DNA of 22,346 nucleotides, taken from contig PWOI01000165.1 of NCBI GenBank assembly GCA_003557485.1, forward strand, positions 1 to 22,346, read 5' to 3'. The position numbers and the translations under genes were made by a program. This stretch comes from Elusimicrobiota bacterium (lineage in GTDB: Bacteria > CG03 > SLGR01 > PWQF01). The notes beneath the pieces are model-generated. The model searched no databases. It saw only the letters and a program-made list of their open reading frames with translations, and was not told where the DNA came from. Shown piece by piece: positions 10,901 to 17,090 of the stretch; the first letter of the stretch is position 1, and every line of letters starts with the position of its first letter.

Positions 10901-11161
10901 CCTGCCAGCGATATAGATATCCTTATACATTTCAGGGGAAATAAATCTCAGCGCAAGGACCTCGAGCAATGGCTTGAAGGATGGAGTATATGTCTTGCAG
11001 AATTAAATTATCTAAAAACGGGATACTCCGCAAAAGAACTTCTTGACCTGCACATAGTTACCGATGAAGATATAAAAAATAAGACTTCATATGCCGTTAA
11101 GATAGGAGCCGTGACTGACCCTGCCCATCCTCTTGAACTTAAAAAAGACAGCGAAAAATAG
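7967..11161 (+). CDS. Modular protein: sensor-like N-terminus, PEP/pyruvate-type ATP-grasp domain, nucleotidyltransferase-like C-terminus
   Basis: The product is 1064 residues from ATG 7967; GTG 7940 would overlap gdhA, and neither start has a clear ribosome site. Residues about 1-130 look like a GAF-type sensor (SSDIKI, VGKVEVCYL, then a helix IAGRIGQT). About 130-335 are helical and unrecognised. About 340-714 match the ATP-grasp domain of PEP synthase/PPDK: GGKSTGL, RPLIVRSSSLLEDRMGAAFS, MGIMIQEVV, GLGTRAVDR and the closing FYLLQCRAQ, so the ATP site looks complete. About 740-930 (GPGRWGSRGD, LSFGTHFFQD) belong to a region I know only from uncharacterised PEP/pyruvate-binding proteins. About 940-1055 carry a polymerase-beta-type nucleotidyltransferase signature, FGST...SDIDI (Gly970, Ser971, Asp982, Asp984). 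The phosphohistidine swivel domain and the PEP/pyruvate barrel of true PPDK are absent, so it is not PEP synthase. The reaction is unknown; it sits directly after gdhA. Confidence 0.8.
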   Translation: MNEKPAGKEYVLDVLKERAKELNCLYLVEELLSRRKLSLSEIFGRIVNIIPSGLRFPDVCKARLVYEKNSYQTTGFRSSSWMFSSDIKIEEKAVGKVEVCYLSNVPRTEEGVFLEREQKLIKTIAGRIGQTVLHRKMDQILKEWDSAKKELSETEDTSREWKIIVDLLNRTDQGMLLHICRKMINYLFWSGVEEAAGVLHKIGSKSIESFESGEVNAPSLRKPLEDIVIISEKTFKIASKHLSDSEIVLRVKKWIQEEKYNFLIRTVDRVDASLSEIIDALSRYRNIFENQSISYSPTERWLKVALIHRFLSNDLDFINIAKQYIEVQDFCRIADKMIYPPGSKGKLGGKSTGLFFGQQILDKTAAQFPILKSVKTPKTWYITADEMTEFLHHNNLEELKEQKYKELYEIRIDYPNIIQLMKNASFTPGIIKSLALALDDFGERPLIVRSSSLLEDRMGAAFSGKYKSLFLSNQGSKQQRLEALTDAIIEVYSSKFCPDSIQYRSERGLLDFPEEMGIMIQEVVGTQIGDYYMPLYAGIAFSSNEFRWSPRIRREDGLLRIVPGLGTRAVDRLSDDFPVLISPGQPELRTNTVPEEIKHYSPGKIDLINLKTNSFETVDVRAFIRKHGDEIPEIHNLVSIYRDNQILKPSKLNIDFENDDLVVTFDGLISKTPLVKLVSRILKTLQEKMGTPIDIEFASDGKDFYLLQCRAQSSGAASSAAPIPKDITDSDMLFTAKKYISNGRIDNISHIVYVDPDAYNKISRKEEYVNTGKIVGLLNSILPKRQFILMGPGRWGSRGDIRLGVPVSYSDINNTAALIEIARKKSGYVPELSFGTHFFQDLVEADIRYLPLYPDEKDIVFNEMFFSGRENILEKVLPDYASYSDIVKVIDVPKTSRGKILKILMNADLSEAVGFLGSPSAAVPGRQEPEDYGEPKIKDEFWRWRYHMAKCIASRIDPKRFGVQGFYVFGSTNNTTAGPASDIDILIHFRGNKSQRKDLEQWLEGWSICLAELNYLKTGYSAKELLDLHIVTDEDIKNKTSYAVKIGAVTDPAHPLELKKDSEK

Positions 11162-11173
11162 TACCGCGTACCT

Positions 11174-11749
11174 TTAAGGGTTGATGCGCGACTGTTTTGT
11201 TCCTGCTATATGAAGGGGTATTCCATCCCTGCAAAGAGGGCATTGTTGCGGATCATAGGCGGGCCAGGAGGCTTTTAAAAGAGGCTTGAAGAGATACCCG
11301 AAATCAGCTTCTCCGCGCTGAAGAAGTGCAGTGATTCCTACTATTTCGGCACTGTAGCTCTTTAAAACATACAGCGCTTCCATCACGCTGCCGCCGGTAG
11401 TAACCACATCTTCAACAACAAGAATTTTTTCCCCGGGCTCAATATGAAACCCCCTGCGCAGCGAAAAGTTCTCATCTTTCCTTTCAAGGAATATGTGCCT
11501 GCAGCCGAGATGGCGGCTTATTTCCTGGCCAAGCACAATACCTCCCACGGCAAGAGAGACAGCCGCATCAATAGTGGTTCCTTTCCATTTACCGGCAAGG
11601 TTTTTTGCTGCCCGCGAGGCTTCTTTCGGATATTTCAGAAGAGCCTGGGCCTGAAAATAATGACCGGAGTGAAGTCCGCTTGCAAGAAGGAAATGTCCCT
11701 CTTTCAGGGCGCCTGTTTTTTTGAATATTTTAGTCTCAAAGTCCGGCAT
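11174..11749 (-). CDS. pyrE: Orotate phosphoribosyltransferase
   Basis: Joins orotate to PRPP to give OMP, step five of UMP synthesis. At 191 residues it has the PRPP-binding loop VVEDVVTTGGS (residues 111-121) and, upstream, LERKDENFSLRRGF, which covers the mobile loop. The C-terminal DPQQCPLCRDGIPL segment is typical of one bacterial branch of the family and includes a CxxC pair. An AAAGGAG ribosome site lies upstream of the ATG, within pyrF. It is the last gene of the pyr operon and overlaps pyrF by 14 bases. Its stop is 12 bases from the stop of the convergent plus-strand gene. Confidence 0.95.
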   Translation of the reverse strand: MPDFETKIFKKTGALKEGHFLLASGLHSGHYFQAQALLKYPKEASRAAKNLAGKWKGTTIDAAVSLAVGGIVLGQEISRHLGCRHIFLERKDENFSLRRGFHIEPGEKILVVEDVVTTGGSVMEALYVLKSYSAEIVGITALLQRGEADFGYLFKPLLKASWPAYDPQQCPLCRDGIPLHIAGTKQSRINP

Positions 11750-12383
11750 CTTTTTTTATCTCCTTTACAGTTTCAAGGGGGTTTTCACTGTTTCTTATGG
11801 GCCTTCCTATTACAAGGTAATCCGCCCCGCAGCAGACAGCCTCCGAAGGAGTAAGAACTCGCTTCTGGTCGTCCTTGAGGGAGTACGAGGCCGGCCTTAT
11901 ACCGGGAACCACGCATTCAAGGTTTGGAAAAGACTCTTTGACTCTTTTCAGATCGGCCCCGGAAACAACGACGCCGTCCAGCCCGCAGGAAAGGGCATCT
12001 GATGCGGCCTGCATAGAATCCCCCGCCCCGGCGCTTGAGAGGACCGTAACTCCCCATATTTTAGGCTGGCCGGACGATTTTCTTACCGCGCTTGCCGCCC
12101 TAAGCGCTTCAGGGGAGGCAGCAATATGTATAGTAGTTGAGAAGCTGCCTGTTTCTGCTGCCGAAGCGACAGCCTTGGCGCATATCGAGGGTATGTCGTG
12201 AATCTTAAGGTCCAAAAAAACTTCTGCTCCGTGCCGCCGGACCATCCTGACCGCTTCAGGGCCGTAACGGATAAAAAGCTGCAGTCCTATTTTAAAAAAT
12301 TTAAGTTCACCCTTGAGCTTTTCTACAAGGTTCTCCGCTTCGCTCAGGTTTTCAAAATCAAGCGCGCATATTATTTCAGCCAT
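11736..12383 (-). CDS. pyrF: Orotidine 5'-phosphate decarboxylase
   Basis: Converts OMP to UMP, the final step of the pathway. The product is 215 residues, slightly short for the bacterial group 1 enzyme but complete. It starts ICALDF, has the catalytic signature DLKIHDIP (Asp58, Lys60, Asp63), and closes the barrel with VPGIRP and the phosphate-binding IGRPI. The AAGGAAAGG ribosome site precedes the ATG at 12383. It lies between pyrD (15-base gap) and pyrE (14-base overlap), so PyrF and PyrE are separate proteins here, not fused as in eukaryotes. Confidence 0.96.
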   Translation of the reverse strand: MAEIICALDFENLSEAENLVEKLKGELKFFKIGLQLFIRYGPEAVRMVRRHGAEVFLDLKIHDIPSICAKAVASAAETGSFSTTIHIAASPEALRAASAVRKSSGQPKIWGVTVLSSAGAGDSMQAASDALSCGLDGVVVSGADLKRVKESFPNLECVVPGIRPASYSLKDDQKRVLTPSEAVCCGADYLVIGRPIRNSENPLETVKEIKKDAGL

Positions 12384-12398
12384 TATGATTACCTTTCC

Positions 12399-13226
12399 TT
12401 ATTTTTCTGATTTTTCCTCTTCAATTATGGTGTTTACCGCATCAGGGTTTTTCAGCAGGGCCGTACCTATTACAAAAGCCCTGGCGCCTGCCAGCAAATA
12501 ATCCTGAACGTCTCCATAATCACTTATTCCTCCGCAGGCCGCTATATCTATTGACGTATTCTGCCTTATCTGTCTGACTGCTTTGAGAACAACGGGTTTA
12601 ATTGCCGGGCCTGTCAGGCCTCCTTCATATATTGTACCTTTAAAATTAATTGCGCAGGGAATGGAGTTGGAGCAGACAACCGCATCAACTCCAAGTTCTT
12701 CCAGCCGGAGGCTTAAATCAACAGGTGAATCTACCGCATTAATTTTTACCCATAAAGGCAATTCCGAGGCTTCCCTGACTTTTCTTACAACACCGGCGCA
12801 TTTTTTACTGTCACGGGTAACAACTTCTCCTTTCAGGTTGGGGCATGAGAGGTTAAGTTCAAGCGCATCCGCTCCTATGCCGGAAAGCCTTCCGGCAATC
12901 TCTGCCCACTCATCGGGTGTCTCTCCGAATATGCTTATAACGGCAGGACAGGGGAGTTCTTTTATTGCAGGGAATTTTTCATCTATAAATACTTCAAGGC
13001 CGCAGTTCTGCAGCCCCACGCGGTTTACTACCCCGTTTTCAGTTTCAAATATACGGGGCGGGGCATTACCCTGGCGCGGATTAAGGGTTATTGTTTTTGT
13101 TGTAACGGCTCCCCAGAGCAGCCGAAGACCCTTGAAAAGCTCCCATGCCTCGGCACCGTAGCCGTAGCATCCGCTTGCCGGCAGGTAAGGAGTAGAGAGT
13201 GTAAGGCGGCCGAATTTAAGAGCCAT
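12399..13226 (-). CDS. pyrD: Dihydroorotate dehydrogenase, class 1B catalytic subunit
   Basis: Oxidises dihydroorotate to orotate using FMN. The product is 275 residues, shorter than the membrane class 2 enzyme and without its N-terminal helix, so it is a cytosolic class 1 enzyme. The active-site Cys128 lies in ELNLSCPN; VTTKTIT, GGLTGPAIKP and the FMN phosphate-binding ACGGI and IGTALL segments are also present. The gene for PyrK, the electron-transfer subunit, lies directly upstream and overlaps it by 11 bases. That makes class 1B (NAD+ as acceptor) the clear choice over the fumarate-linked class 1A, and it fits an anaerobic life. Confidence 0.95.
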   Translation of the reverse strand: MALKFGRLTLSTPYLPASGCYGYGAEAWELFKGLRLLWGAVTTKTITLNPRQGNAPPRIFETENGVVNRVGLQNCGLEVFIDEKFPAIKELPCPAVISIFGETPDEWAEIAGRLSGIGADALELNLSCPNLKGEVVTRDSKKCAGVVRKVREASELPLWVKINAVDSPVDLSLRLEELGVDAVVCSNSIPCAINFKGTIYEGGLTGPAIKPVVLKAVRQIRQNTSIDIAACGGISDYGDVQDYLLAGARAFVIGTALLKNPDAVNTIIEEEKSEK

Positions 13227-13959
13227 CCCAGTCTATCTTTTCTGCATCAAAAACCGGCCCGTCCGTGCAGGTAAGGCGATAACCCTGCAGAGTTCTAACC
13301 ACGCATGACTGACAGAGGCCTGTGCCGCACCCCATATGCTCTTCCCAGCTCACAAAACATTTTTTATTATTGAGCTTTGATATCTCAGCTGTTTTTTTCA
13401 TCATTGCTTTCGGGCCTGCCGCATATACCGTTCCGGCATCCTTTATATATTCATCAAGAATATCAACGACCGTGCACCTGTCGGATTTTTCTGAGACGGC
13501 AACAGTTTTATGGCCTTTTGCGGAAACAGGTTCAAGGCCTATATGTTCCTCCGGAGAACATACGCCGTGCAGGAATGTTCCCGGATTGCTTGAATGAAGG
13601 CTGAGAAAATATAACGGAGCCACACCCACGCCGCCGGATACGAAAAGAGGTTTTGCCGAAGGTTCTCCGAAACCCCTGCCGAGCGGGCCCATTATGTCAA
13701 GCTCGTCTCCTTCACCGCAGCTGCTGAGTATGCGGGTTCCCGATCCGGTGACCCTGAAAAGTATTTTAAAAAAGCCGGATCCGGCTTCAAATACGCTGAA
13801 AGGTCGCCTTAAACTTTTGCCTTTTACGGCAATATTGACAAATTCTCCCGGAGAACAGCTTTCGGATATCCCGGGTTCCTTAACAGTGAAAATATATATG
13901 CAGGGAGAAACTTGCTCCTTTAAAGTAACAATCCCCTTTTTAATTAAAGACGCTTTCAT
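13216..13959 (-). CDS. pyrK: Dihydroorotate dehydrogenase electron-transfer subunit
   Basis: Carries electrons from the FMN of PyrD to NAD+ through FAD and a [2Fe-2S] cluster. The product is 247 residues. FAD-binding RRPFS is at 51-55; GPLGRGF (91-97) and the pyridine-nucleotide segment GGVGVAP (109-115) follow. The cluster ligands are Cys211, Cys216, Cys219 and Cys231, in CGTGLCQSC and after a short gap. All four are present, so the subunit should be functional. It overlaps pyrC by 20 bases and pyrD by 11; no clear ribosome site precedes its ATG, so it probably relies on coupling. Confidence 0.95.
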   Translation of the reverse strand: MKASLIKKGIVTLKEQVSPCIYIFTVKEPGISESCSPGEFVNIAVKGKSLRRPFSVFEAGSGFFKILFRVTGSGTRILSSCGEGDELDIMGPLGRGFGEPSAKPLFVSGGVGVAPLYFLSLHSSNPGTFLHGVCSPEEHIGLEPVSAKGHKTVAVSEKSDRCTVVDILDEYIKDAGTVYAAGPKAMMKKTAEISKLNNKKCFVSWEEHMGCGTGLCQSCVVRTLQGYRLTCTDGPVFDAEKIDWDGS

Positions 13960-15229
13960 TCTTGTAGGCTATCTTGCCTTCGGCCAGGGTAAGTACGGGA
14001 AGTCCTTTAAGTTTCTTTCCCAGGTAGGGCGAGTTCTTGCTTTTTGAAATGAAAAAGTCTTCTGTAATCTGTATTTCTTTTTCTGTATCAATAACTGTTA
14101 TGTCCGCGGGAGAACCTTTTTCTATCTTACCAAGATTCTCCTGTTTCAGAATTGAAGCGGGTTTAACAGTCAGGGATGCAACAAGGTCGCTGAAAGATAT
14201 AGACTTTTTGTCAACTAAAAAGGTGTAGAGGGCGCCGAATGCGGTTTCCAGCCCGGTTATTCCGAACGGGGCCAGAGCAAACTCCCTGTTTTTTTCCACA
14301 TTAAGATGCGGAGCGTGGTCTGTTGCTATGCAGTCTATCGTTCCGTCTTTCAGTCCATTTATAAGAGCCTTTATATCTTCCTGCGTCCTCAGAGGAGGCT
14401 TCATTTTAAAATTGGTGTCATAACCTATCACATCCTCTTCGGTAAAAGTAAGGTGGTGGGGAGTAACTTCCGCGGTCACAGCAATTCCTCTCTTTTTCGC
14501 TTCGCGTATCATATCGACCGAACGTTTTGTTGTAATATGGCACAGATGAAGACGGCACCCTGTAAGTTCGGCAAGAGAAATATCCCGTGAGACTATAATC
14601 TCTTCAGCCTGTGCCGGCATGCCCCTGAGGCCCAGTATTGTTGATGTTTTTCCTTCGTTCATCATGCCTTCCCGGGTGAGGTTCAGGTCCTCCGGATGTG
14701 AGAAGAGGGGGAGATCAAACATTTTGCAATACTCCATTGCCCGGCGCATTATCATGGAATTCATAACAGTTGTCCCGTCATCGGAAATGGCTATGGAGCC
14801 CGCCTTGTGCATTTTCCCTATCTCGGTGAGCTCCTTTCCCTTGAGTTCCTTTGTAACTGCGCCAACGGGAAGCACTCTGACTTTACCCTCTGTGGCATTG
14901 GTTGCAATAATATACTTTACTCCGGAAACCGAATCTATCGCGGGTTTCGTGTTTGCCATTGAACATACGGTTGTAAATCCGCCTTTAGCTGCAGCCCTTG
15001 TTCCCGAAGCAATGGTTTCCACGTCTTCCCTTCCGGGTTCGCGCAGATGGGTATGAAGGTCTATCATCCCCGGTATGACATATCTCTGCCCCGCATAGAA
15101 AGTTTGACATTTCACAGAAATGCTCTTATCTATTCTTTCTATTTTGCCGTTGCTTACAAGTATATCCGTTACCCTGGCTTTGCCGGATTCCGGGTCAAAG
15201 AGCCTGGCCTTTTTAAGTAATATTTTCAT
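13940..15229 (-). CDS. pyrC: Dihydroorotase
   Basis: Closes carbamoyl aspartate to dihydroorotate. The product is 429 residues, a class I enzyme of the amidohydrolase superfamily. Metal ligands are visible: His59 and His61 in DLHTHLREPG, Asp150/151 in AISDDG, later His residues in FSHPED and LCHITT, and the catalytic Asp in ATDHAPH. It has the usual small N- and C-terminal beta domains around the barrel. A GGAGGAAAAG ribosome site precedes ATG 15229, inside the end of pyrB (17-base overlap). Inactive dihydroorotase-like proteins (PyrC') lack some of these ligands; this one keeps them, so it should be active. Confidence 0.96.
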   Translation of the reverse strand: MKILLKKARLFDPESGKARVTDILVSNGKIERIDKSISVKCQTFYAGQRYVIPGMIDLHTHLREPGREDVETIASGTRAAAKGGFTTVCSMANTKPAIDSVSGVKYIIATNATEGKVRVLPVGAVTKELKGKELTEIGKMHKAGSIAISDDGTTVMNSMIMRRAMEYCKMFDLPLFSHPEDLNLTREGMMNEGKTSTILGLRGMPAQAEEIIVSRDISLAELTGCRLHLCHITTKRSVDMIREAKKRGIAVTAEVTPHHLTFTEEDVIGYDTNFKMKPPLRTQEDIKALINGLKDGTIDCIATDHAPHLNVEKNREFALAPFGITGLETAFGALYTFLVDKKSISFSDLVASLTVKPASILKQENLGKIEKGSPADITVIDTEKEIQITEDFFISKSKNSPYLGKKLKGLPVLTLAEGKIAYKNESVFN

Positions 15230-16148
15230 CTTTTCCTCCAGAGAGCAGGTAAAGTACAGCCATCCTCACGGCAACCCCGTTAGTTACCTGCTGATCTACG
15301 ACGGAATTGGGAGAGTCGGCCACATCAGAAGATATTTCAATTCCCCTGTTCATAGGGCCGGGATGCATTATGAGAAGGTCTTTCTTGGCGCCGGCCAGTT
15401 TAGTCGAGTCAACCCCGAAAACAAAACTGTATTCCTCAAGGCTCGGAAAAAGCAGCTCTTTCTGGCGTTCCTTCTGAATGCGAAGTATGTTTATTACATC
15501 AAGTTCACCGATTATCTCTTCCGGCCTGTGGTAAACACTGACCCCCAGCTTTTCTATATCCCTTGGAATAAGGGTGGCGGGGGCTATTACGCAAACCTCT
15601 GCTCCGAGTTTTGTAAGACCCCATATGTTAGAACGTGCGACACGGGAGTGAAGAATATCGCCGACTATACCGACCTTAAGGCCCTTTATCCGTCCTTTTT
15701 TCTCCCTTATAGTGTACATATCAAGCAGTCCCTGAGTGGGATGTTCATGAGTTCCGTCCCCGGCGTTTATTATTGAGCATTTTACGTGTTTACTCAGCAG
15801 GTGCGGCGCTCCCGAGTGAGGATGCCTCATTATTATAATGTCGGCCCCGAGAGCCTGAACGGTGCGGCCTGTATCAATAAGGCTTTCTCCCTTTTCTATG
15901 GATGAAGCTTTCGCAGCTATATTTATAGTATCTGCGCTGAGCCGTTTTGCAGCCAGTTCAAATGATATTCTTGTTCGCGTTGAAGGTTCATAGAAAAGGT
16001 TTACCACTGTTTTTCCCCTTAGAGGAGGCGTTTTCTTAACGGTGCGGGTAAATACATCTTTCATCGGTATGGCGGTGTCAAGAATAAGCTCTATTTCTTC
16101 CCTGGTAAGTGTTTCCAGCTCTATAAGGTCTTTGCGGTTAAATTTCAT
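15213..16148 (-). CDS. pyrB: Aspartate carbamoyltransferase catalytic subunit
   Basis: Joins carbamoyl phosphate and aspartate, the committed step of pyrimidine synthesis. The product is 311 residues. The carbamoyl-phosphate loop STRTR is at 56-60 in FYEPSTRTRISFE, KASSIEKGES follows near 80, and HPTQGLLD is at 136-143. These assign it to ATCase rather than ornithine carbamoyltransferase. No pyrI regulatory subunit gene is seen, so control is probably left to PyrR. An AGGAAG ribosome site precedes the ATG. The gene begins 4 bases after pyrR and overlaps pyrC by 17. Confidence 0.97.
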   Translation of the reverse strand: MKFNRKDLIELETLTREEIELILDTAIPMKDVFTRTVKKTPPLRGKTVVNLFYEPSTRTRISFELAAKRLSADTINIAAKASSIEKGESLIDTGRTVQALGADIIIMRHPHSGAPHLLSKHVKCSIINAGDGTHEHPTQGLLDMYTIREKKGRIKGLKVGIVGDILHSRVARSNIWGLTKLGAEVCVIAPATLIPRDIEKLGVSVYHRPEEIIGELDVINILRIQKERQKELLFPSLEEYSFVFGVDSTKLAGAKKDLLIMHPGPMNRGIEISSDVADSPNSVVDQQVTNGVAVRMAVLYLLSGGKDENIT

Positions 16149-16152
16149 GGTA

Positions 16153-16704
16153 TTAACTTCCTTTTCCGGGCTTTCTGTCTGTCACGAAGACTTCGTCTTT
16201 TCCGCCTTCTTCGGTCATCATCAGCTGCACCCAGGCGTTTTTAGGCAGGTCAATTTTTTTTCCCGTATAGTTAGGCTCAATCGGAAAATCCCTGTATCCC
16301 CTGTCAAAAAGAACGCAGAGCCGAACTTTGGAGGGCCGGCCGAAATCAATCATGTGGTCCAGGGCCGCCCTGACTGTGCGCCCCGTCCATAAAACATCGT
16401 CAACAAGTATCACATACTTGCCTGTAATGTCAAAATCAAGTATAGTCTGTTTAATCTGAGGCTGGACAGGGCGGTTGAAAAAGTCATCCCTGTATAGGGT
16501 GATGTCGAGTATGCCTACCGGTATTTCTTTACCGGTAGTTTTTTTTATCTGCTGCGCAATGCGTTTTGCTACATGCGCGCCGGCTGAGCGGATTCCTATG
16601 AGGACAAGATCTTCAGCCCCTCTGGTATCATCTATTATTTCCGAGGAAAGCCTTTTGATTTTTCTCTGGAACTCCTGCGAGTCCATAATTTTTTTGTCTT
16701 TCAT
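16153..16704 (-). CDS. pyrR: PyrR, pyr operon RNA-binding regulator / uracil phosphoribosyltransferase
   Basis: In well-studied bacteria PyrR binds UMP or UTP and then the pyr mRNA leader, lowering expression when pyrimidines are plentiful; many members also make UMP from uracil. The product is 183 residues. The PRPP loop VILVDDVLWTGRT spans about 98-110, and FGRPSKVRL and VLFDRGYRDFPI follow as in known PyrR. It is the first gene of the operon, with an AAAGGAG ribosome site 6 bases before the ATG. The leader in front of it is short and holds no clear PyrR-binding consensus, so how it acts here is uncertain. Confidence 0.95.
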   Translation of the reverse strand: MKDKKIMDSQEFQRKIKRLSSEIIDDTRGAEDLVLIGIRSAGAHVAKRIAQQIKKTTGKEIPVGILDITLYRDDFFNRPVQPQIKQTILDFDITGKYVILVDDVLWTGRTVRAALDHMIDFGRPSKVRLCVLFDRGYRDFPIEPNYTGKKIDLPKNAWVQLMMTEEGGKDEVFVTDRKPGKGS

Positions 16705-16725
16705 GGTTGCTCCTTTGCAGTAAGG

Positions 16726-16741
16726 CGGAAATATGTTTCCG
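16726..16741 (-). other. Small hairpin in the pyrR leader
   Basis: CGGAAA and TTTCCG form a 6-bp stem with a 4-base loop in the predicted leader, about 9 bases upstream of the pyrR ribosome site. No T-run follows, so it is not a terminator. It could be a protein- or ribosome-access element, but it is small and may be chance. Confidence 0.3.
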
Positions 16742-16763
16742 AAGCGTCCCGGTCTTTAGGATA

Positions 16764-16791
16764 AGTTTAAAAAGAATTTTTGATTTGTCAA
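16764..16791 (-). promoter_or_regulatory. Promoter of the pyr operon
   Basis: On the minus strand an exact TTGACA (16786-16791), a 16-base spacer and TAAACT (16764-16769). Transcription should start near 16757, giving a leader of only about 53 bases before the pyrR ATG. Confidence 0.55.
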
Positions 16792-16982
16792 GAAAAAATA
16801 CCGGCAAAAACAGCAGTTAAAAAAGAGTGTCGGAATGCAGAGCCTGTTGGTATAGCTTTTTACTATAGCAATAATTTTAGAAATTGTAAAGCCGCAACGT
16901 TTTCTCGACGACAAAGCATCTTCTAGTAAATTTAAAAAGTATTATTTAAGGGCATATTATTGACTGTGAAACAGAGTTCAAC

Positions 16983-17011
16983 TTGACATAAAATGCGCAT
17001 GATTATAAATT
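16983..17011 (+). promoter_or_regulatory. Promoter of the nrdD operon
   Basis: An exact TTGACA at 16983-16988 followed by an A+T-rich -10 region, TATAAATT at 17004-17011. TAAATT lies at a 17-base spacing and TATAAA at 15. This gives a leader of about 70 to 75 bases before the ATG at 17091. Confidence 0.5.
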
Positions 17012-17042
17012 GAAACATACATTGATAATTATGCTTAGTTTA

Positions 17043-17060
17043 AGAGATAGGGGCGTCTCT
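17043..17060 (+). other. Hairpin in the nrdD leader
   Basis: AGAGAT and GTCTCT form a 5-bp stem (six with a T-G pair) around AGGGGC, about 18 bases before the AAGGAG ribosome site (17078-17083). Its role is unknown and it could be chance. Confidence 0.3.
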
Positions 17061-17090
17061 GCCGGATTTTAATTAAAAAGGAGTGGTTTT

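Larger units (their letters stand above)
16705..17090. other. Divergent control region between the pyr and nrd operons
   Basis: This 386-base A+T-rich gap holds the leader and promoter of pyrR (right to left) and those of nrdD (left to right). The middle (about 16800-16950) contains nothing I recognise: no ORF of useful size, no RNA fold I can name and no NrdR-box pair. Confidence 0.7.

Noticed and set aside
7967-11161. Reading the modular protein as PEP synthase or pyruvate phosphate dikinase
   Set aside because: Only the N-terminal ATP-grasp domain is shared; the TSHA-type phosphohistidine segment and the PEP-binding barrel are missing.
12583-13161. Open frame of 192 codons on the plus strand over pyrD
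   Set aside because: Antisense to PyrD, Ser/Pro/Thr-rich composition typical of a shadow frame, no motif.
15120-15776. Open frame of 218 codons on the plus strand over pyrB/pyrC
   Set aside because: Antisense to two well-supported pyr genes; no ribosome site and no recognisable motifs.
16800-16960. Possible small RNA in the middle of the divergent control region
   Set aside because: No promoter-plus-terminator pair and no stable stem; only a weak TATAG/CTATA repeat is seen.
17031-17072. Thirteen-codon leader peptide before nrdD
   Set aside because: No ribosome site, no run of regulatory codons and no attenuator-type pairing; likely chance.
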